NCBI RefSeq assembly: GCF_014200805.1 | Contig: NZ_JACHDB010000002.1 | Span: forward strand, 186,001-250,000 | Origin: Nocardiopsis composta | GTDB taxonomy: Bacteria > Actinomycetota > Actinomycetes > Streptosporangiales > Streptosporangiaceae | Length of the DNA: 64,000 bases | Reading direction: 5' to 3' | In this document: positions 17,580-26,480 of the stretch, in pieces | Layout: each line of letters begins with the position of its first letter | How positions within the stretch are numbered: position 1 is the first letter of the stretch | The notes under the pieces: model-generated | Databases searched by the model: none | What the model was told of the DNA's origin: nothing | The model's input: the letters and a program-made list of their open reading frames with translations, nothing else | Translations under genes and position numbers: made by a program

Positions 17580-19055
17580 GTGACTCTGTGGACGTGGGTG
17601 GCCGAGACGGCGCGGCGCTTCCGCGAGGAGGAGCGTCCGGAGCTGGCCGACGCGGTGGTGCGGCTGCCGCTGCTGGCCGCCGAGGGGGACACCGAGCGGA
17701 TCCGCGCGGTGCTGCCGTCGGCCCTGCGCGCGCTGCGCGAGGCCGACGGGTTCCTCCCGGTATGGCTGGAGGGCTACTACCGGCATTGGCCGCTGGCCGC
17801 GCGGGTCGGCCACCGGGGCGAGGGGACCGCGGCGCTCGCCGCCGCGGAGGAGGCGCTGGTCGCCGCGCACGGCGACGCCGAGGACGCCGACGACGCCGCC
17901 TCCACCTGCGGGCCGGCGAGCTGCGCCGCGCAGAACGTGCTGGACTGCTACGCCAACATCGACGGCCCGGGCCGCACCGCGGACCGGACCGCGCTGCTCG
18001 CCGAGGCCATGGCGCACTCCTGCCCGGGCCACCCGGCCTGGGAGGCGCTGGTCGTCGCGCACGCCGACATGCTCATCGACGACGAGCGCCCCGAGGAGGC
18101 CGTCCGCGAACTCGACCTGCGCGCCGCAGAGATCCGGGAGGCCGGCGCCGAGGTCGGCATGGAGTACGGCTTCGCCTACGTGCGCGCGCTGCGCTACCAG
18201 GACCGCTACACCGACGCGCTGCTCGTGCTGGAGCAGCTGGAGGAGGGCGCGCTGGGCTCGGTGCCGGCCGGGACGGCGCGCACCGCGGCGGCCCGGCGGC
18301 TCCGGTTCGAGCGCGCCCGCCTGCTCGCGTGGCTCTCCCGGGCCGGGCTGAAGGCGGGGGAGGAGGCGGCGGCCGCACTGCCCGACGTCACCGAGGCCGA
18401 CGCCCACCCGCGGCTCCGCAAGGCCTGGACCGACGCCGCCGAGGACCTCGCCGCCCAGGGCGCGCTGGCCAACGACTGGAAGATCGGCGTGGCGCTGACC
18501 ACCTGGTCCCGCTATGCCGAGCGGGTCGGCGCGGACCGCCGGTGCGCGCAGCTCTCGCTGGCCGCGGCCCGGCTGGCCGCCGCGCGCGGCGCCCGCTGGG
18601 TGGGGGAGAGCGCGCTGGCCCGCGCCCGGCGCGCGCTGGGGCGCATCCGCAGGGCCGACGAGCTCGCCGCCGACCTCGACGAGGCCCGCGGCCTGGTGCT
18701 CGGCCTGCCCCCGGTGGTCCTCCCGGTCGATGCGGCCGACCTCGTCGCCGAGCTGCGCAAGGAGCCCAGGGAGACGGTCGACCCCGAGCGCCAGGCCGAC
18801 CTGGTCGTCGCGGCCCGCGCCCAGCGCCCGGACGACTCGGTCCTGCTCAGCGCCCTCGGCCAGGTGGGCCGCACGCTCAAGCTCGGCGACACCGCCGCCG
18901 AGCCGCAGTGGTCCCGGGTCCGCCGCGCCCCCAACGACCAGCGCGCCGCGCTCTCCCTGCTGGAGACCCTGCTGCAGGACAACGACACCGCCGGAGTGCG
19001 GGTACTGGTCCGCACCCTCACCGACGCGGCCCTCGCCCCGTCCACCCCGAACTGA
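17580..19055 (+). CDS. TPR-like helical repeat protein, cytosolic
   Basis: 491 residues, almost entirely helical and Ala/Leu/Arg/Glu-rich. Stretches such as AWEALVVAHADMLIDDERPEEAVRELDLR and YVRALRYQDRYTDALLVLEQLEEG resemble degenerate tetratricopeptide helix pairs. A Cys cluster (STCGPASCAAQNVLDCYANID) near residue 105 is unusual. No signal peptide or membrane segment is seen. GTG 17580 is chosen because GAGGGGG (17564-17570) lies 9 nt upstream; a TTG at 17571 would abut that RBS. It may be a protein-interaction scaffold. A long gene-free gap follows. Confidence 0.7.
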   Translation: MTLWTWVAETARRFREEERPELADAVVRLPLLAAEGDTERIRAVLPSALRALREADGFLPVWLEGYYRHWPLAARVGHRGEGTAALAAAEEALVAAHGDAEDADDAASTCGPASCAAQNVLDCYANIDGPGRTADRTALLAEAMAHSCPGHPAWEALVVAHADMLIDDERPEEAVRELDLRAAEIREAGAEVGMEYGFAYVRALRYQDRYTDALLVLEQLEEGALGSVPAGTARTAAARRLRFERARLLAWLSRAGLKAGEEAAAALPDVTEADAHPRLRKAWTDAAEDLAAQGALANDWKIGVALTTWSRYAERVGADRRCAQLSLAAARLAAARGARWVGESALARARRALGRIRRADELAADLDEARGLVLGLPPVVLPVDAADLVAELRKEPRETVDPERQADLVVAARAQRPDDSVLLSALGQVGRTLKLGDTAAEPQWSRVRRAPNDQRAALSLLETLLQDNDTAGVRVLVRTLTDAALAPSTPN

Positions 19056-19965
19056 CCCCCGAAGGCGATGTTCTGGGCGCTGCCGCCGCACCGGAGCCGG
19101 CCGGCCGCCCGCGCCCGGCGCACCGGGGCCCGGCTTCGCCCCGGGAGCCCGCGGCCGGTGCGAGGCCGGGGCGTGAGGGCGGCGTCCCGTACCGCCCTGC
19201 CCTTCCCGCGCTCCCGACCGGCCGTCCGTCCCACGCCGGCCGTCCGGGCGGCCGCGGAGACGCCGGGCGGGGCTCCGCCCCAGCCCGGCCCCACCCGGAG
19301 CGGGTGGTGGCCGGCGCCGTCTCAGACGATCCGGCAGGCCGTCTCGCGCGACCGGCGGAATGGGCGGTGCATCTCCGGCGGCCTGCGTGAACGTGAAGAA
19401 GAGGGCTGAAGCCGCTCCGGGCTCCCCGGGGACCACGGCGCGGGGCGAAGGACGCACGGACCGGGCGAGACGGCCGGCGGTTCCGCGGGCTCCGAATGAG
19501 ACGTGTACGGGCGAGTGAGACAGGGCCGCCTCCATCCCCGGCCGCCCCTCCGCGGCCATGTCCCCCCGCCTATTGAGGCCGGGGTTCGGCGCGCCGGGCG
19601 ACGGCAGCAGGCCGGAGCCCGGCACGCACGGCTAGGACAGGGCGCCCACCTGCACTGATCCGCACGCTCGCGGTGCCCCGCCCGTAACGCCGCCGCGACA
19701 GCGGCGGGCCACCACCTGGGGCCGGGGCCCAAGGCAAGAGCAGGGCCGAAGAACAAGGGAAGAGAGCAGCGCGCGGAGGCGAAGCGGGACGCCCGTCGAC
19801 GATCTGGCCGATCCCGGGGCGCGGCGGCGACTCGGGCCCCGCGTGCCGTCTTCACCCGGCCCGCGGCGGCGGGAGCCTCCTTCCCGGGCGGGCAGGGGGC
19901 GGGAAGAGGCGGCGGCGCCGAGCCCGGCGCGGTGGGCGCGGCGACGGGGGAGGGAGGCGGGCCGG
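19056..19965. other. Gene-free stretch between convergent genes
   Basis: 910 bp between the TPR-like gene and murI. Open frames exist on both strands but are Arg/Pro/Gly-rich, lack start signals and show no protein pattern. A compact hairpin, CCGCCGC-GACA-GCGGCGG, sits at 19690-19707. Purine-rich sequence at about 19725-19790 (AAGAACAAGGGAAGAGAG) stands out from the surrounding GC-rich DNA. Nothing else is seen. Confidence 0.45.
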
Positions 19966-20739
19966 TCAGGCCGGCGGCGCCGGCTCGGCCAGGACCTCGC
20001 CGGCCGGGTAGGCCAGGGCGGCCTTGGGCAGCTCGGCCGGGCGGCCGCTGGCCAGTACCCGGACGGTGCCGGTGCGCCGGGCCGCGGGGTCCGGCTCCGC
20101 GCCGATCCGGCGCAGCGTCTGGGCGGCGACCGCCTGCGCCGCGGTGAACAGAGCGGGGCCGCCGCCGAGCGCCGCGGAGATCTCCGTGCTCACCAGGTCG
20201 TAGTGGGTGCAGCCGAGGACGACGCCGCGCACCCCCTCCGGGGTGCGCTCGGCGGCGTAGGCCACCGCGGAGGCGATCGCCCCGGGATCGGCCGACTCCA
20301 CCGCCTCGGCCAGCCCGAGGCAGGCCACCGCGGCGGCCCGGCCGCCCGGGGCGAACCGGTCGATCAGGTCCTGCTGGTAGCGGCTGGCGGTGGTGGCCCG
20401 GGTGGCCCACACCGCGATCGGGGCGCCGTGCTCGGCGGCCGGCTTGATCGGCGGGACCGTCCCGACCACCGGGGTCCCCGGCTCGAACTCGGCGCGCAGC
20501 GCCACCAGGCCGTTCACCGAGGCGGTGTTGCAGGGCACCACGATCGCGTCCGGCTCCAGGGCGGCCGCGGCGCGGGCCCCGGCCAGTACCCGGCCGATGA
20601 TCTCCTCGGGCCCCCGGGGCCCCCACGGCATGTGGTCGGGGTCCATGGACAGGATCAGGTCGGCGTCCGGGCGGGCCGTGCGGAGCGCGGCGGCGGTGGA
20701 CAGCATTCCGATACCGGAGTCGATGAGGGCTATGCGCAC
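19966..20739 (-). CDS. murI: Glutamate racemase (Asp/Glu racemase family)
   Basis: 257 residues. The N-terminus IALIDSGIGMLS carries the catalytic-region Asp-Ser. The two acid/base Cys are in VVPCNTASVN and VLGCTHYDLV, exactly as in MurI, with the D-HMPWGPRGPEEI substrate loop between. It converts L-Glu to D-Glu for peptidoglycan in the cytoplasm. The start is GTG 20739; a good -10 (TATGAT, 20748-20753) lies 8 nt upstream, so the message may be leaderless. The C-terminal 20 residues are Pro/Ala/Glu-rich. The sequence is diverged enough that another Asp/Glu racemase specificity cannot be excluded. Confidence 0.75.
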   Translation of the reverse strand: MRIALIDSGIGMLSTAAALRTARPDADLILSMDPDHMPWGPRGPEEIIGRVLAGARAAAALEPDAIVVPCNTASVNGLVALRAEFEPGTPVVGTVPPIKPAAEHGAPIAVWATRATTASRYQQDLIDRFAPGGRAAAVACLGLAEAVESADPGAIASAVAYAAERTPEGVRGVVLGCTHYDLVSTEISAALGGGPALFTAAQAVAAQTLRRIGAEPDPAARRTGTVRVLASGRPAELPKAALAYPAGEVLAEPAPPA

Positions 20740-20862
20740 GTCACCCGATCATATGGCCTGCCCGCCGCACCGCGTTGATCCCGGGCTCATCGGCCTGCCC
20801 GCCGCGGCGGACACGCCCGGGGCGGGCCCGGACGGGCCCGAGGTCAACGCCGGGCGGTGCTC

Positions 20863-21381
20863 TCAGAGCTCGCCGAGGCCGTTCCGGTGCCGCTCGGCCA
20901 GTTCCCGGTAGACGCCGGGGTTGGCGTCCACCCACCCCTGGGCGGTGGGGCTGAGCGGCCCGCGGACCCGGGCCGGGACGCCCACGGCGAGGGTGCCCGC
21001 CGGGATCTCGGCGCCCGGCGGCACCAGGGCGCCGGCGGCGACCATGGCCCGGTCGCCGACCACCGCGCCGTCCTGGACCGTGGCGCCGTTGCCGATCAGC
21101 GCCTCGCGGCCGATCCGGGCCGCGTACACCACGCACAGGTGGCCGACGGTGGCGCCGTGGCCGATCTCGGTCACCGAGCCGTCGGTGTGCAGCACGGAAT
21201 TGTCCTGGACGTTGGCGCCGGAACGGACGATGATCGGGCCGAAGTCGGCGCGCAGCACCGCGCCGTACCAGACCGAGGCGCCCTCCTCCACGGTGACGTC
21301 ACCGATCAGGGTCGCCGTCGGCGCGATCCAGGCCCCGGGGGCGATGCTGGGCTTCGCGCCCTCGAATTGAAAGAGTGGCAT
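20863..21381 (-). CDS. Gamma-carbonic-anhydrase-like hexapeptide-repeat protein
   Basis: 172 residues forming a left-handed beta-helix: repeated hexapeptides such as IAPTAT-LIGDVT-VEEGAS-VWYGAV, then RADFGPIIVRSGANVQDNSVLHTD, then IGHGATVGHLCVVYAARIG. The fold is that of gamma-CA/PaaY/YrdA. One zinc ligand looks altered: the usual GH-x4-H appears as GHLCVVY, with Tyr at the last His position. Classical zinc-dependent CO2 hydration is therefore doubtful. A -10-like TACGCT (21389-21394) ends 7 nt before the ATG. A TetR-type operator lies just upstream (21406), shared with the divergent tmsA-like gene. Confidence 0.85.
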   Translation of the reverse strand: MPLFQFEGAKPSIAPGAWIAPTATLIGDVTVEEGASVWYGAVLRADFGPIIVRSGANVQDNSVLHTDGSVTEIGHGATVGHLCVVYAARIGREALIGNGATVQDGAVVGDRAMVAAGALVPPGAEIPAGTLAVGVPARVRGPLSPTAQGWVDANPGVYRELAERHRNGLGEL

Positions 21382-21405
21382 GCGGAACAGCGTAGGCGGA
21401 GCCGC

Positions 21406-21421
21406 CCTACCGGTCGGTAGG
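21406..21421. promoter_or_regulatory. TetR-type operator, 16-bp inverted repeat (copy 2)
   Basis: CCTACCGGTCGGTAGG, identical to 10265-10280. It sits between the divergent gamma-CA-like gene (start 21381) and the tmsA-like gene (start 21481), where it would cover the -35 region of the former. One dimer could control both transcripts. Confidence 0.7.
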
Positions 21422-21480
21422 CGTAGGGTTGCTCGGGGCCGTCCGTCGTCTATGGCGCCGCGCAGCGCCGAAGTGGGTGA

Positions 21481-22917
21481 GTGAACGTGCATCGTCAGCC
21501 TCCGCACCGGGACTTCGCCGACCACGTCGCGGCCGTCCAGCGGCTGCGCCGCGACTTCGCCGCGCTGCCCGAGGGGGCGCCGGTCCGCCTGGCGAAACCC
21601 ACCTCCAACCTGTTCCGGTTCCGCGAGGACGGCGATGCGCCGCGGCTGGACGTCTCCGCCTTCACCTCGGTGATCTCGGTGGACCCGGACCGGCGGACCG
21701 CCGAGGTCGGCGGCATGACCACCTATGAGGACCTGGTCGCCGCCACCCTGCCGCACGGGCTGATGCCGCTGGTGGTGCCGCAGCTGCGCACCATCACCCT
21801 GGGCGGCGCCGTCACCGGCCTGGGCATCGAGTCCACCTCGTTCCGCAACGGGCTGCCGCACGAGTCGGTGCAGGAGATCGAGATCCTCACCGCCACCGGC
21901 GACACCGTGGTGGCGCGGCCGGACAACGAGCACGCCGAGCTGTTCCGCGGCTTCCCCAACTCCTACGGCACGCTCGGCTACAGCCTGCGGATCCGCATCG
22001 AACTGGAGCCGGTCGCACCCTACGTGCACCTGCGCCACCTGCGGTTCTCCGACGCCAAGGAGGCGATGGACGCCTTCTCCCGGATCTGCGCCGAGCGCGA
22101 GCACGGCGGCGAGCGGGCCGACTTCGTGGACGGGGTCGCCTTCGGCCCCGACGAGCTCTACCTGACCGTCGCCTCCTTCACCGACAGCGCGCCGTGGACC
22201 AGCGACTACACCGGCCACGACATCTACTACACGTCCATCCCGCGCTATGCGGGCAGCGGGCCCGGCGACTACCTCACCACCGAGGACTACCTGTGGCGCT
22301 GGGACACCGACTGGTTCTGGTGCTCGCGGGCGTTCGGCGTGCAGAACCCGCGGATCCGCCGGCTCTGGCCGCGCTCGCTCAAGCGCTCCGACGTCTACCG
22401 CAAGCTGGTCGCGCTGGACCGGCGGACCGACTTCAGCCGGCTGCTCAACCACTACCGGGGGCTGCCCCAGCAGGAGCCGCTCATCCAGGACATCGAGGTC
22501 GGGGTGGAGAGAGGCGCGGAGTTCCTGGACTTCTTCCACTCCGAGATCGGCATGTCGCCGATCTGGATGTGCCCGCTGCGGCTGCGGGACCGGCCGGACG
22601 ACGCGGGCGGGGGCGCCGGGGAGGACGGCCTCACCTGGCCGCTCTACCCGCTGGAGCGGGACCGGCTCTACGTGAACTTCGGCTTCTGGGGAATGGTGCC
22701 GATGAAGCGCGGACAGCGCCGGCACCACCACAACCGTCTGGTCGAGGAGGAGGTGGCCCGGCTCGGCGGGCATAAATCCCTCTACTCGGACGCCTACTAC
22801 ACCGAGGACGAGTTCTGGCGGCTCTACAACGGCGACGCCTACCGGGCGCTGAAGGACGCCTACGACCCTCAGGGGCGCCTCCTCGACCTCTACGCCAAAT
22901 GCGTCAGCAACAGGTGA
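21481..22917 (+). CDS. tmsA: FAD-binding oxidoreductase, TmsA/BfaA-like (10-methyl fatty acid pathway)
   Basis: About 478 residues. The N-terminal FAD-binding (PCMH/FAD_binding_4) domain shows SVISVDPDRRTAEVGGMTTYEDLV, LPLVVPQL-TITLGGAVTGLGIESTSFRNG and the FPNSYGTLGYSLRIRIEL segment. The C-terminal half has Y-VNFGFWGMVPMK and a His-rich stretch (RRHHHNRLVEEEV). With the following methyltransferase it matches the BfaA/TmsA-BfaB/TmsB pair (Rv0449c/UfaA1 in M. tuberculosis), in which this flavoprotein reduces the 10-methylene acyl intermediate to 10-methylstearate (tuberculostearate). Starts GTG 21481 and GTG 21487 are both possible; RBS is weak. The assignment rests on pattern and pairing. Confidence 0.75.
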   Translation: MNVHRQPPHRDFADHVAAVQRLRRDFAALPEGAPVRLAKPTSNLFRFREDGDAPRLDVSAFTSVISVDPDRRTAEVGGMTTYEDLVAATLPHGLMPLVVPQLRTITLGGAVTGLGIESTSFRNGLPHESVQEIEILTATGDTVVARPDNEHAELFRGFPNSYGTLGYSLRIRIELEPVAPYVHLRHLRFSDAKEAMDAFSRICAEREHGGERADFVDGVAFGPDELYLTVASFTDSAPWTSDYTGHDIYYTSIPRYAGSGPGDYLTTEDYLWRWDTDWFWCSRAFGVQNPRIRRLWPRSLKRSDVYRKLVALDRRTDFSRLLNHYRGLPQQEPLIQDIEVGVERGAEFLDFFHSEIGMSPIWMCPLRLRDRPDDAGGGAGEDGLTWPLYPLERDRLYVNFGFWGMVPMKRGQRRHHHNRLVEEEVARLGGHKSLYSDAYYTEDEFWRLYNGDAYRALKDAYDPQGRLLDLYAKCVSNR

Positions 22918-22981
22918 GATGACACGCCGGCCCCCGCTCCGGGGGAGTCGGGGCGACGTGCCGTGACGAAGGGGAACGAAC

Positions 22982-24241
22982 ATGCGGCTTGCGGAGATCT
23001 TCGAACGCGTCGTCGGCACCGGCGCGCCCGTAGCGTTCCGCGCCTATGACGGCAGCACGGCAGGCGATCCGAACAGCGACGTGACCATCGTGGTGCGCAC
23101 CCCGGTGGCGCTCAACTACCTGGCCCAGTCGCCCGGAGCGCTGGGGCTCACCCGTGCTTACGTCTCCGGGCACATCGACCTCGAAGGCGACATGTACACC
23201 GCGCTCAAGCGGATGAGCGACGTCGTCTTCGCGGACCGCCCCGGCGTCTCCGCGGGGGACCTGGTCGAGATCGTGCGGAGCATCGGCTGGGTCAAGTTCG
23301 TCAACCGGGTCGCCCCGCCGCCGCAGGAGATGACCCGCTCGCGCCTGTCCGGGCTGGGCTGGCGGCACAGCAAGAGCCGCGACGCGGAGGCCATCCACCA
23401 CCACTACGACGTCTCCAACGCCTTCTACGAGCTGGTGCTCGGTCCCTCGATGACCTACACCTGCGCGGTGTTCCCCACCGGGGACGCCACCCTGGAAGAG
23501 GCCCAGTTCGCCAAGTACGAGCTGGTCAGCCGGAAGCTCGACCTGCAGCCGGGGATGCGGCTGCTCGACGTCGGCTGCGGCTGGGGCGGGATGGTGATGC
23601 ACGCGGCCAAGGAGCACGGGGTCAAGGCGCTCGGCGTGACGCTCTCCAAGGAGCAGGCCGAGTGGGCGAGCAAGCGGATCGCCCAGGAGGGCCTGGGCGA
23701 CCTGGCCGAGGTCCGGCACATGGACTACCGGGACCTCCCGGACGGGGCCTACGACCGGATCAGCTCCATCGGCCTGACCGAGCACGTCGGAAAGAAGAAC
23801 GTGCCGGACTACTTCGCCGGGCTGCACGCCAAGCTCAAGCCGGGCGGCCGGCTGCTCAACCACTGCATCACCCGGCCGCGCAACGACGAGCCGCCGATGA
23901 AGCCGGGCGGGGTGATCAACCGCTACGTCTTCCCCGACGGCGAGCTGGAGGGGCCGGGCTGGCTGCAGGCGAAGATGAACGACGCCGGCTTCGAGATCCG
24001 CCACCAGGAGAACCTCCGCGAGCACTACGCGCTCACCCTGCGGGAGTGGTGCGCCAACCTGGACCGCAACTGGGACGCCGCGGTGCGCGAGGTCGGCGAG
24101 GGCACCGCCCGGGTGTGGCGGCTGTACATGGCCGGCTGCGTGCTGGGCTTCGAGAAGAACGTGGTGCAGCTCCACCAGATCCTCGGGGTGAAGCTGGACG
24201 GCACCGACGCGCACATGCCGCTCCGCCCGTCGTTCTCCTGA
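22982..24241 (+). CDS. tmsB: SAM-dependent fatty-acyl methyltransferase, TmsB/BfaB-like (CFA synthase family)
   Basis: 419 residues. SAM motif I is LLDVGCGWGGMVMHAA; upstream is the CFA-synthase signature HHHYDVSNAFYELVLGPSMTYTCA, and downstream SIGLTEHVG and the C-terminal YM-GCVLGFEKNVVQLHQI. The family transfers a methylene or methyl group from SAM to the double bond of phospholipid-bound oleate. Paired with the upstream flavoprotein (64-nt gap, RBS AAGGGG), the likely product is a 10-methyl branched chain rather than a cyclopropane. It acts at the membrane. An 18-bp perfect terminator stem follows the gene. A plain cyclopropane synthase is the alternative. Confidence 0.82.
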   Translation: MRLAEIFERVVGTGAPVAFRAYDGSTAGDPNSDVTIVVRTPVALNYLAQSPGALGLTRAYVSGHIDLEGDMYTALKRMSDVVFADRPGVSAGDLVEIVRSIGWVKFVNRVAPPPQEMTRSRLSGLGWRHSKSRDAEAIHHHYDVSNAFYELVLGPSMTYTCAVFPTGDATLEEAQFAKYELVSRKLDLQPGMRLLDVGCGWGGMVMHAAKEHGVKALGVTLSKEQAEWASKRIAQEGLGDLAEVRHMDYRDLPDGAYDRISSIGLTEHVGKKNVPDYFAGLHAKLKPGGRLLNHCITRPRNDEPPMKPGGVINRYVFPDGELEGPGWLQAKMNDAGFEIRHQENLREHYALTLREWCANLDRNWDAAVREVGEGTARVWRLYMAGCVLGFEKNVVQLHQILGVKLDGTDAHMPLRPSFS

Positions 24242-24257
24242 CCGGCCGCTCCCAGCC

Positions 24258-24298
24258 GGAGCGCGGTGCGGCGGCGCCCAGCCGCCGCACCGCGCTCC
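24258..24298 (+). terminator. Strong hairpin terminator after tmsB
   Basis: GGAGCGCGGTGCGGCGGC (24258-24275) pairs perfectly over 18 bp with 24281-24298 around a GCCCA loop. It starts 17 nt after the tmsB stop and has no T-tract, as often seen in very GC-rich actinobacteria. Confidence 0.75.
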
Positions 24299-24441
24299 GC
24301 GCCCGCCCCGCCGGACCGCGGGCGGGTCCGGTGCTCTGCACCGCCCCTCCCCGGGGCCCTCGCCGGCCGGCCGCGACACGGCGGGGCGGTGCGGCCGAGG
24401 CCGGCGCGGGGGAAGCGGGCCGGGTAGGGGATCATGGGGGC

Positions 24442-24924
24442 ATGCCGGAAGAACCCCAAGACGAGCGCCGCCGGGCCGCCGTGCTCGCCATCGAGATCAT
24501 CGACGCCTACGTCCGCTCCGACCGCGGGGCGCTGGCCGAGGCCGCCGCGCGGGTCGAGGAGGAGGGCGCCGTCGATCCGGTCACCTCGGAGCTGCGGGTC
24601 TTCACCGCCTTCCTGACCCGCCGGGTGCAGGAGACGGGCGTGGTCTACAAGCCCGCCGACTCGCGCGAGGCGGTGGCCGCGGCCGTCGCCGACATGCTCC
24701 CGCCCGAGCTGGAGTTCGCCGTGGTGACGGTCTGGGAGGCCTACTCGGTCGGCGAGGAGGAGGCGGCCGAGCGGCTCTCGCACGGCGACCCGATGGTGGC
24801 GGTGCACATGCTGGCCGCGTTCTGCGCCGCGGTCGGCCGGGCCGTCTACCGGCCCGCCGAGCTCATCTCCACGCTGCGGATCGCCGCCGGGGTCTCCGAG
24901 GAAGGCCCGGACCAGGAAGCTTGA
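24442..24924 (+). CDS. Hypothetical helical protein
   Basis: 160 residues, helical, with no signal peptide or membrane span: RRAAVLAIEIIDAYVRSDRGALAEAAARVEEEG, then FTAFLTRRVQETGVVYKPADSREAVAAAVADMLPPELEFAVVTVWEAYSVGEEEAAERL, then VAVHMLAAFCAAVG. Not recognised. Codon usage matches its neighbours, and it lies 58 nt before the P450 gene on the same strand, though a promoter-like TTGACA overlaps its stop codon. No function is claimed. Confidence 0.65.
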   Translation: MPEEPQDERRRAAVLAIEIIDAYVRSDRGALAEAAARVEEEGAVDPVTSELRVFTAFLTRRVQETGVVYKPADSREAVAAAVADMLPPELEFAVVTVWEAYSVGEEEAAERLSHGDPMVAVHMLAAFCAAVGRAVYRPAELISTLRIAAGVSEEGPDQEA

Positions 24925-24947
24925 CACGAGAGGCCGTCATGTAAAGA
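24921..24947 (+). promoter_or_regulatory. Candidate promoter for the P450 gene
   Basis: TTGACA (24921-24926) overlaps the stop codon of the upstream gene; TAAAGA (24942-24947) follows after 15 nt. The spacer is shorter than ideal, so this is tentative. ATG of the P450 is 36 nt further on, with RBS GGAAGG. Confidence 0.35.
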
Positions 24948-24982
24948 GTGTGGGGTGAGACACGCCAGTCGGAAGGCCCCCC

Positions 24983-26236
24983 ATGCTCTCCACGCCCCCG
25001 GCCGAAGTGGCCGACATCGACCTCTCCTCGATGAAGTTCTGGAGCCGGTCGCCGAGCGAGCGCCACCGCGACTTCGCCCGGCTCCGCCGGCACGCCCCGG
25101 TGTTCTTCGCCGAGCCGGAGATGGGCCCGATCCCCACCGGCCCCGGCTACTACGCCCTGGTCCGCCACGCCGACGTGATCGAGGCCAGCCGCACCCCGCA
25201 GGTCTTCGCCTCCGAACCGAGCGCGATCTCCATCCCGGACATGCCGCAGGAGTTCGCCGAGTACTTCGGGTCGATGATCAACATGGACGACCCGCGGCAC
25301 GCCCGGCTGCGCCGGATCGTCTCCCGCGGCTTCACCCCCCGGATGCTCGCCAAGCTCGACGACGACGTCCGCCGCGAGGCCGCGCTGATCGTGGACGGCC
25401 TGCTGGAGAAGGGGCCCTGCGACTTCGTCTCCGAGGTGGCGGCCCGGCTGCCGCTCAACATCATCTGCGCGATGATGGGCATCCCGGAGGACCTGCGGGA
25501 GACGGTCTTCGCCGACTCCAACATCGTGCTGGCCGGCAACGACCCCGACTACCTGGGCGAGGACGCCGACACCGCGGTGCGCCGGCTGCTGGAGGCCGGG
25601 GCGGAACTGTCCGGGATCCTCGCCGAGCTGGCCGGGGAGCGCCGCCGCCGGCCGGCCGACGACCTCACCTCCGCGCTGGTGCACGCCAACATCGACGGCG
25701 AGCTCCTCACCGACCAGGAGCTCGGCTCGTTCTTCATCCTGCTGGCGGTGGCCGGCAACGAGACCACCCGGAACGGCATCAGCCACGCGCTCAAGCTGCT
25801 CACCCTCCACCCCGACCAGCGGGAGCTGTGGTGGTCGGACTTCGAGGCGCACGCCGGCACCGCGGTGGAGGAGGTCATCCGGTACGCCTCGCCGGTGAAC
25901 TGGATGCGCCGCACCGTCACCCGGGACCACGAGATGAACGGCGTGCACTACCGGGCCGGCGACAAGGTGCTGCTGATCTACCCCTCGGCCAACCGGGACG
26001 AGGAGGTCTTCGACCGGCCGGACGCCTTCGACGTCACCCGCTCGCCCAACCCGCACGTCGGCTTCGGCGGCCCCGGGCCGCACTTCTGCCTCGGCGCCCA
26101 CCTCGCCCGGCGGGAGATCACCGTGATGCTGCGCGAGCTGCACCGCCGGGTGCCCGGGATCCACTCGACCGCCCCGCCGCAGCGGCTGCTCTCCTCCTTC
26201 GTCAACGGCATCAAGTCGATGCCGTGCGCCTTCTGA
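24983..26236 (+). CDS. Cytochrome P450 (CYP124/125/142-like)
   Basis: 417 residues, full length and soluble. The I-helix reads LLAVAGNETTRNGISHAL (oxygen-activation A-G-x-E-T), the K-helix EEVIRYASPV (ExxR), and the haem loop FGGPGPHFCLGAHLAR with the Cys ligand. The preceding MDDPRHARLRRIVSRGFTPRML is the C-helix. The FGGPGPHxCLG form and the C-terminal SSFVNGIKSMPCAF ending resemble actinobacterial CYP124/125/142 enzymes that omega-hydroxylate sterol side chains or branched fatty acids. Proximity to the 10-methyl fatty acid genes makes a methyl-branched lipid substrate worth considering, by inference. Redox partners are not nearby. Confidence 0.9.
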   Translation: MLSTPPAEVADIDLSSMKFWSRSPSERHRDFARLRRHAPVFFAEPEMGPIPTGPGYYALVRHADVIEASRTPQVFASEPSAISIPDMPQEFAEYFGSMINMDDPRHARLRRIVSRGFTPRMLAKLDDDVRREAALIVDGLLEKGPCDFVSEVAARLPLNIICAMMGIPEDLRETVFADSNIVLAGNDPDYLGEDADTAVRRLLEAGAELSGILAELAGERRRRPADDLTSALVHANIDGELLTDQELGSFFILLAVAGNETTRNGISHALKLLTLHPDQRELWWSDFEAHAGTAVEEVIRYASPVNWMRRTVTRDHEMNGVHYRAGDKVLLIYPSANRDEEVFDRPDAFDVTRSPNPHVGFGGPGPHFCLGAHLARREITVMLRELHRRVPGIHSTAPPQRLLSSFVNGIKSMPCAF

Positions 26237-26480
26237 GCCGGGCCCGGGGAGGGACGGGGGAAAGAAGAGAAAACGGGCGGTTCCGCGAGGCGTCCGCCGC
26301 CCGCACGGGGTGCCGACGGTAACGTGATGCGCACAGTGGGTCCCGCCTGTGGGGCAGGTCATAACATCCGCGTTACTTGTCTTCACAGCACCCACCGGTG
26401 TGCGTAGTTTTTCTACAAAACCCCCCGGGGGGCCTGGGCGCCCCGCAGCCGCGGGGGCGTTCCCTGATGGGAGGACGCCG

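Noticed and set aside
26237-26480. DasR (dre) operator before the amino-sugar importer
   Set aside because: No ACTGGTCTAGACCACT-like site. Short dyads such as TAAC-N6-GTTA (26362-26375) and GTAG-N5-CTAC (26404-26416) exist but are too weak to call.
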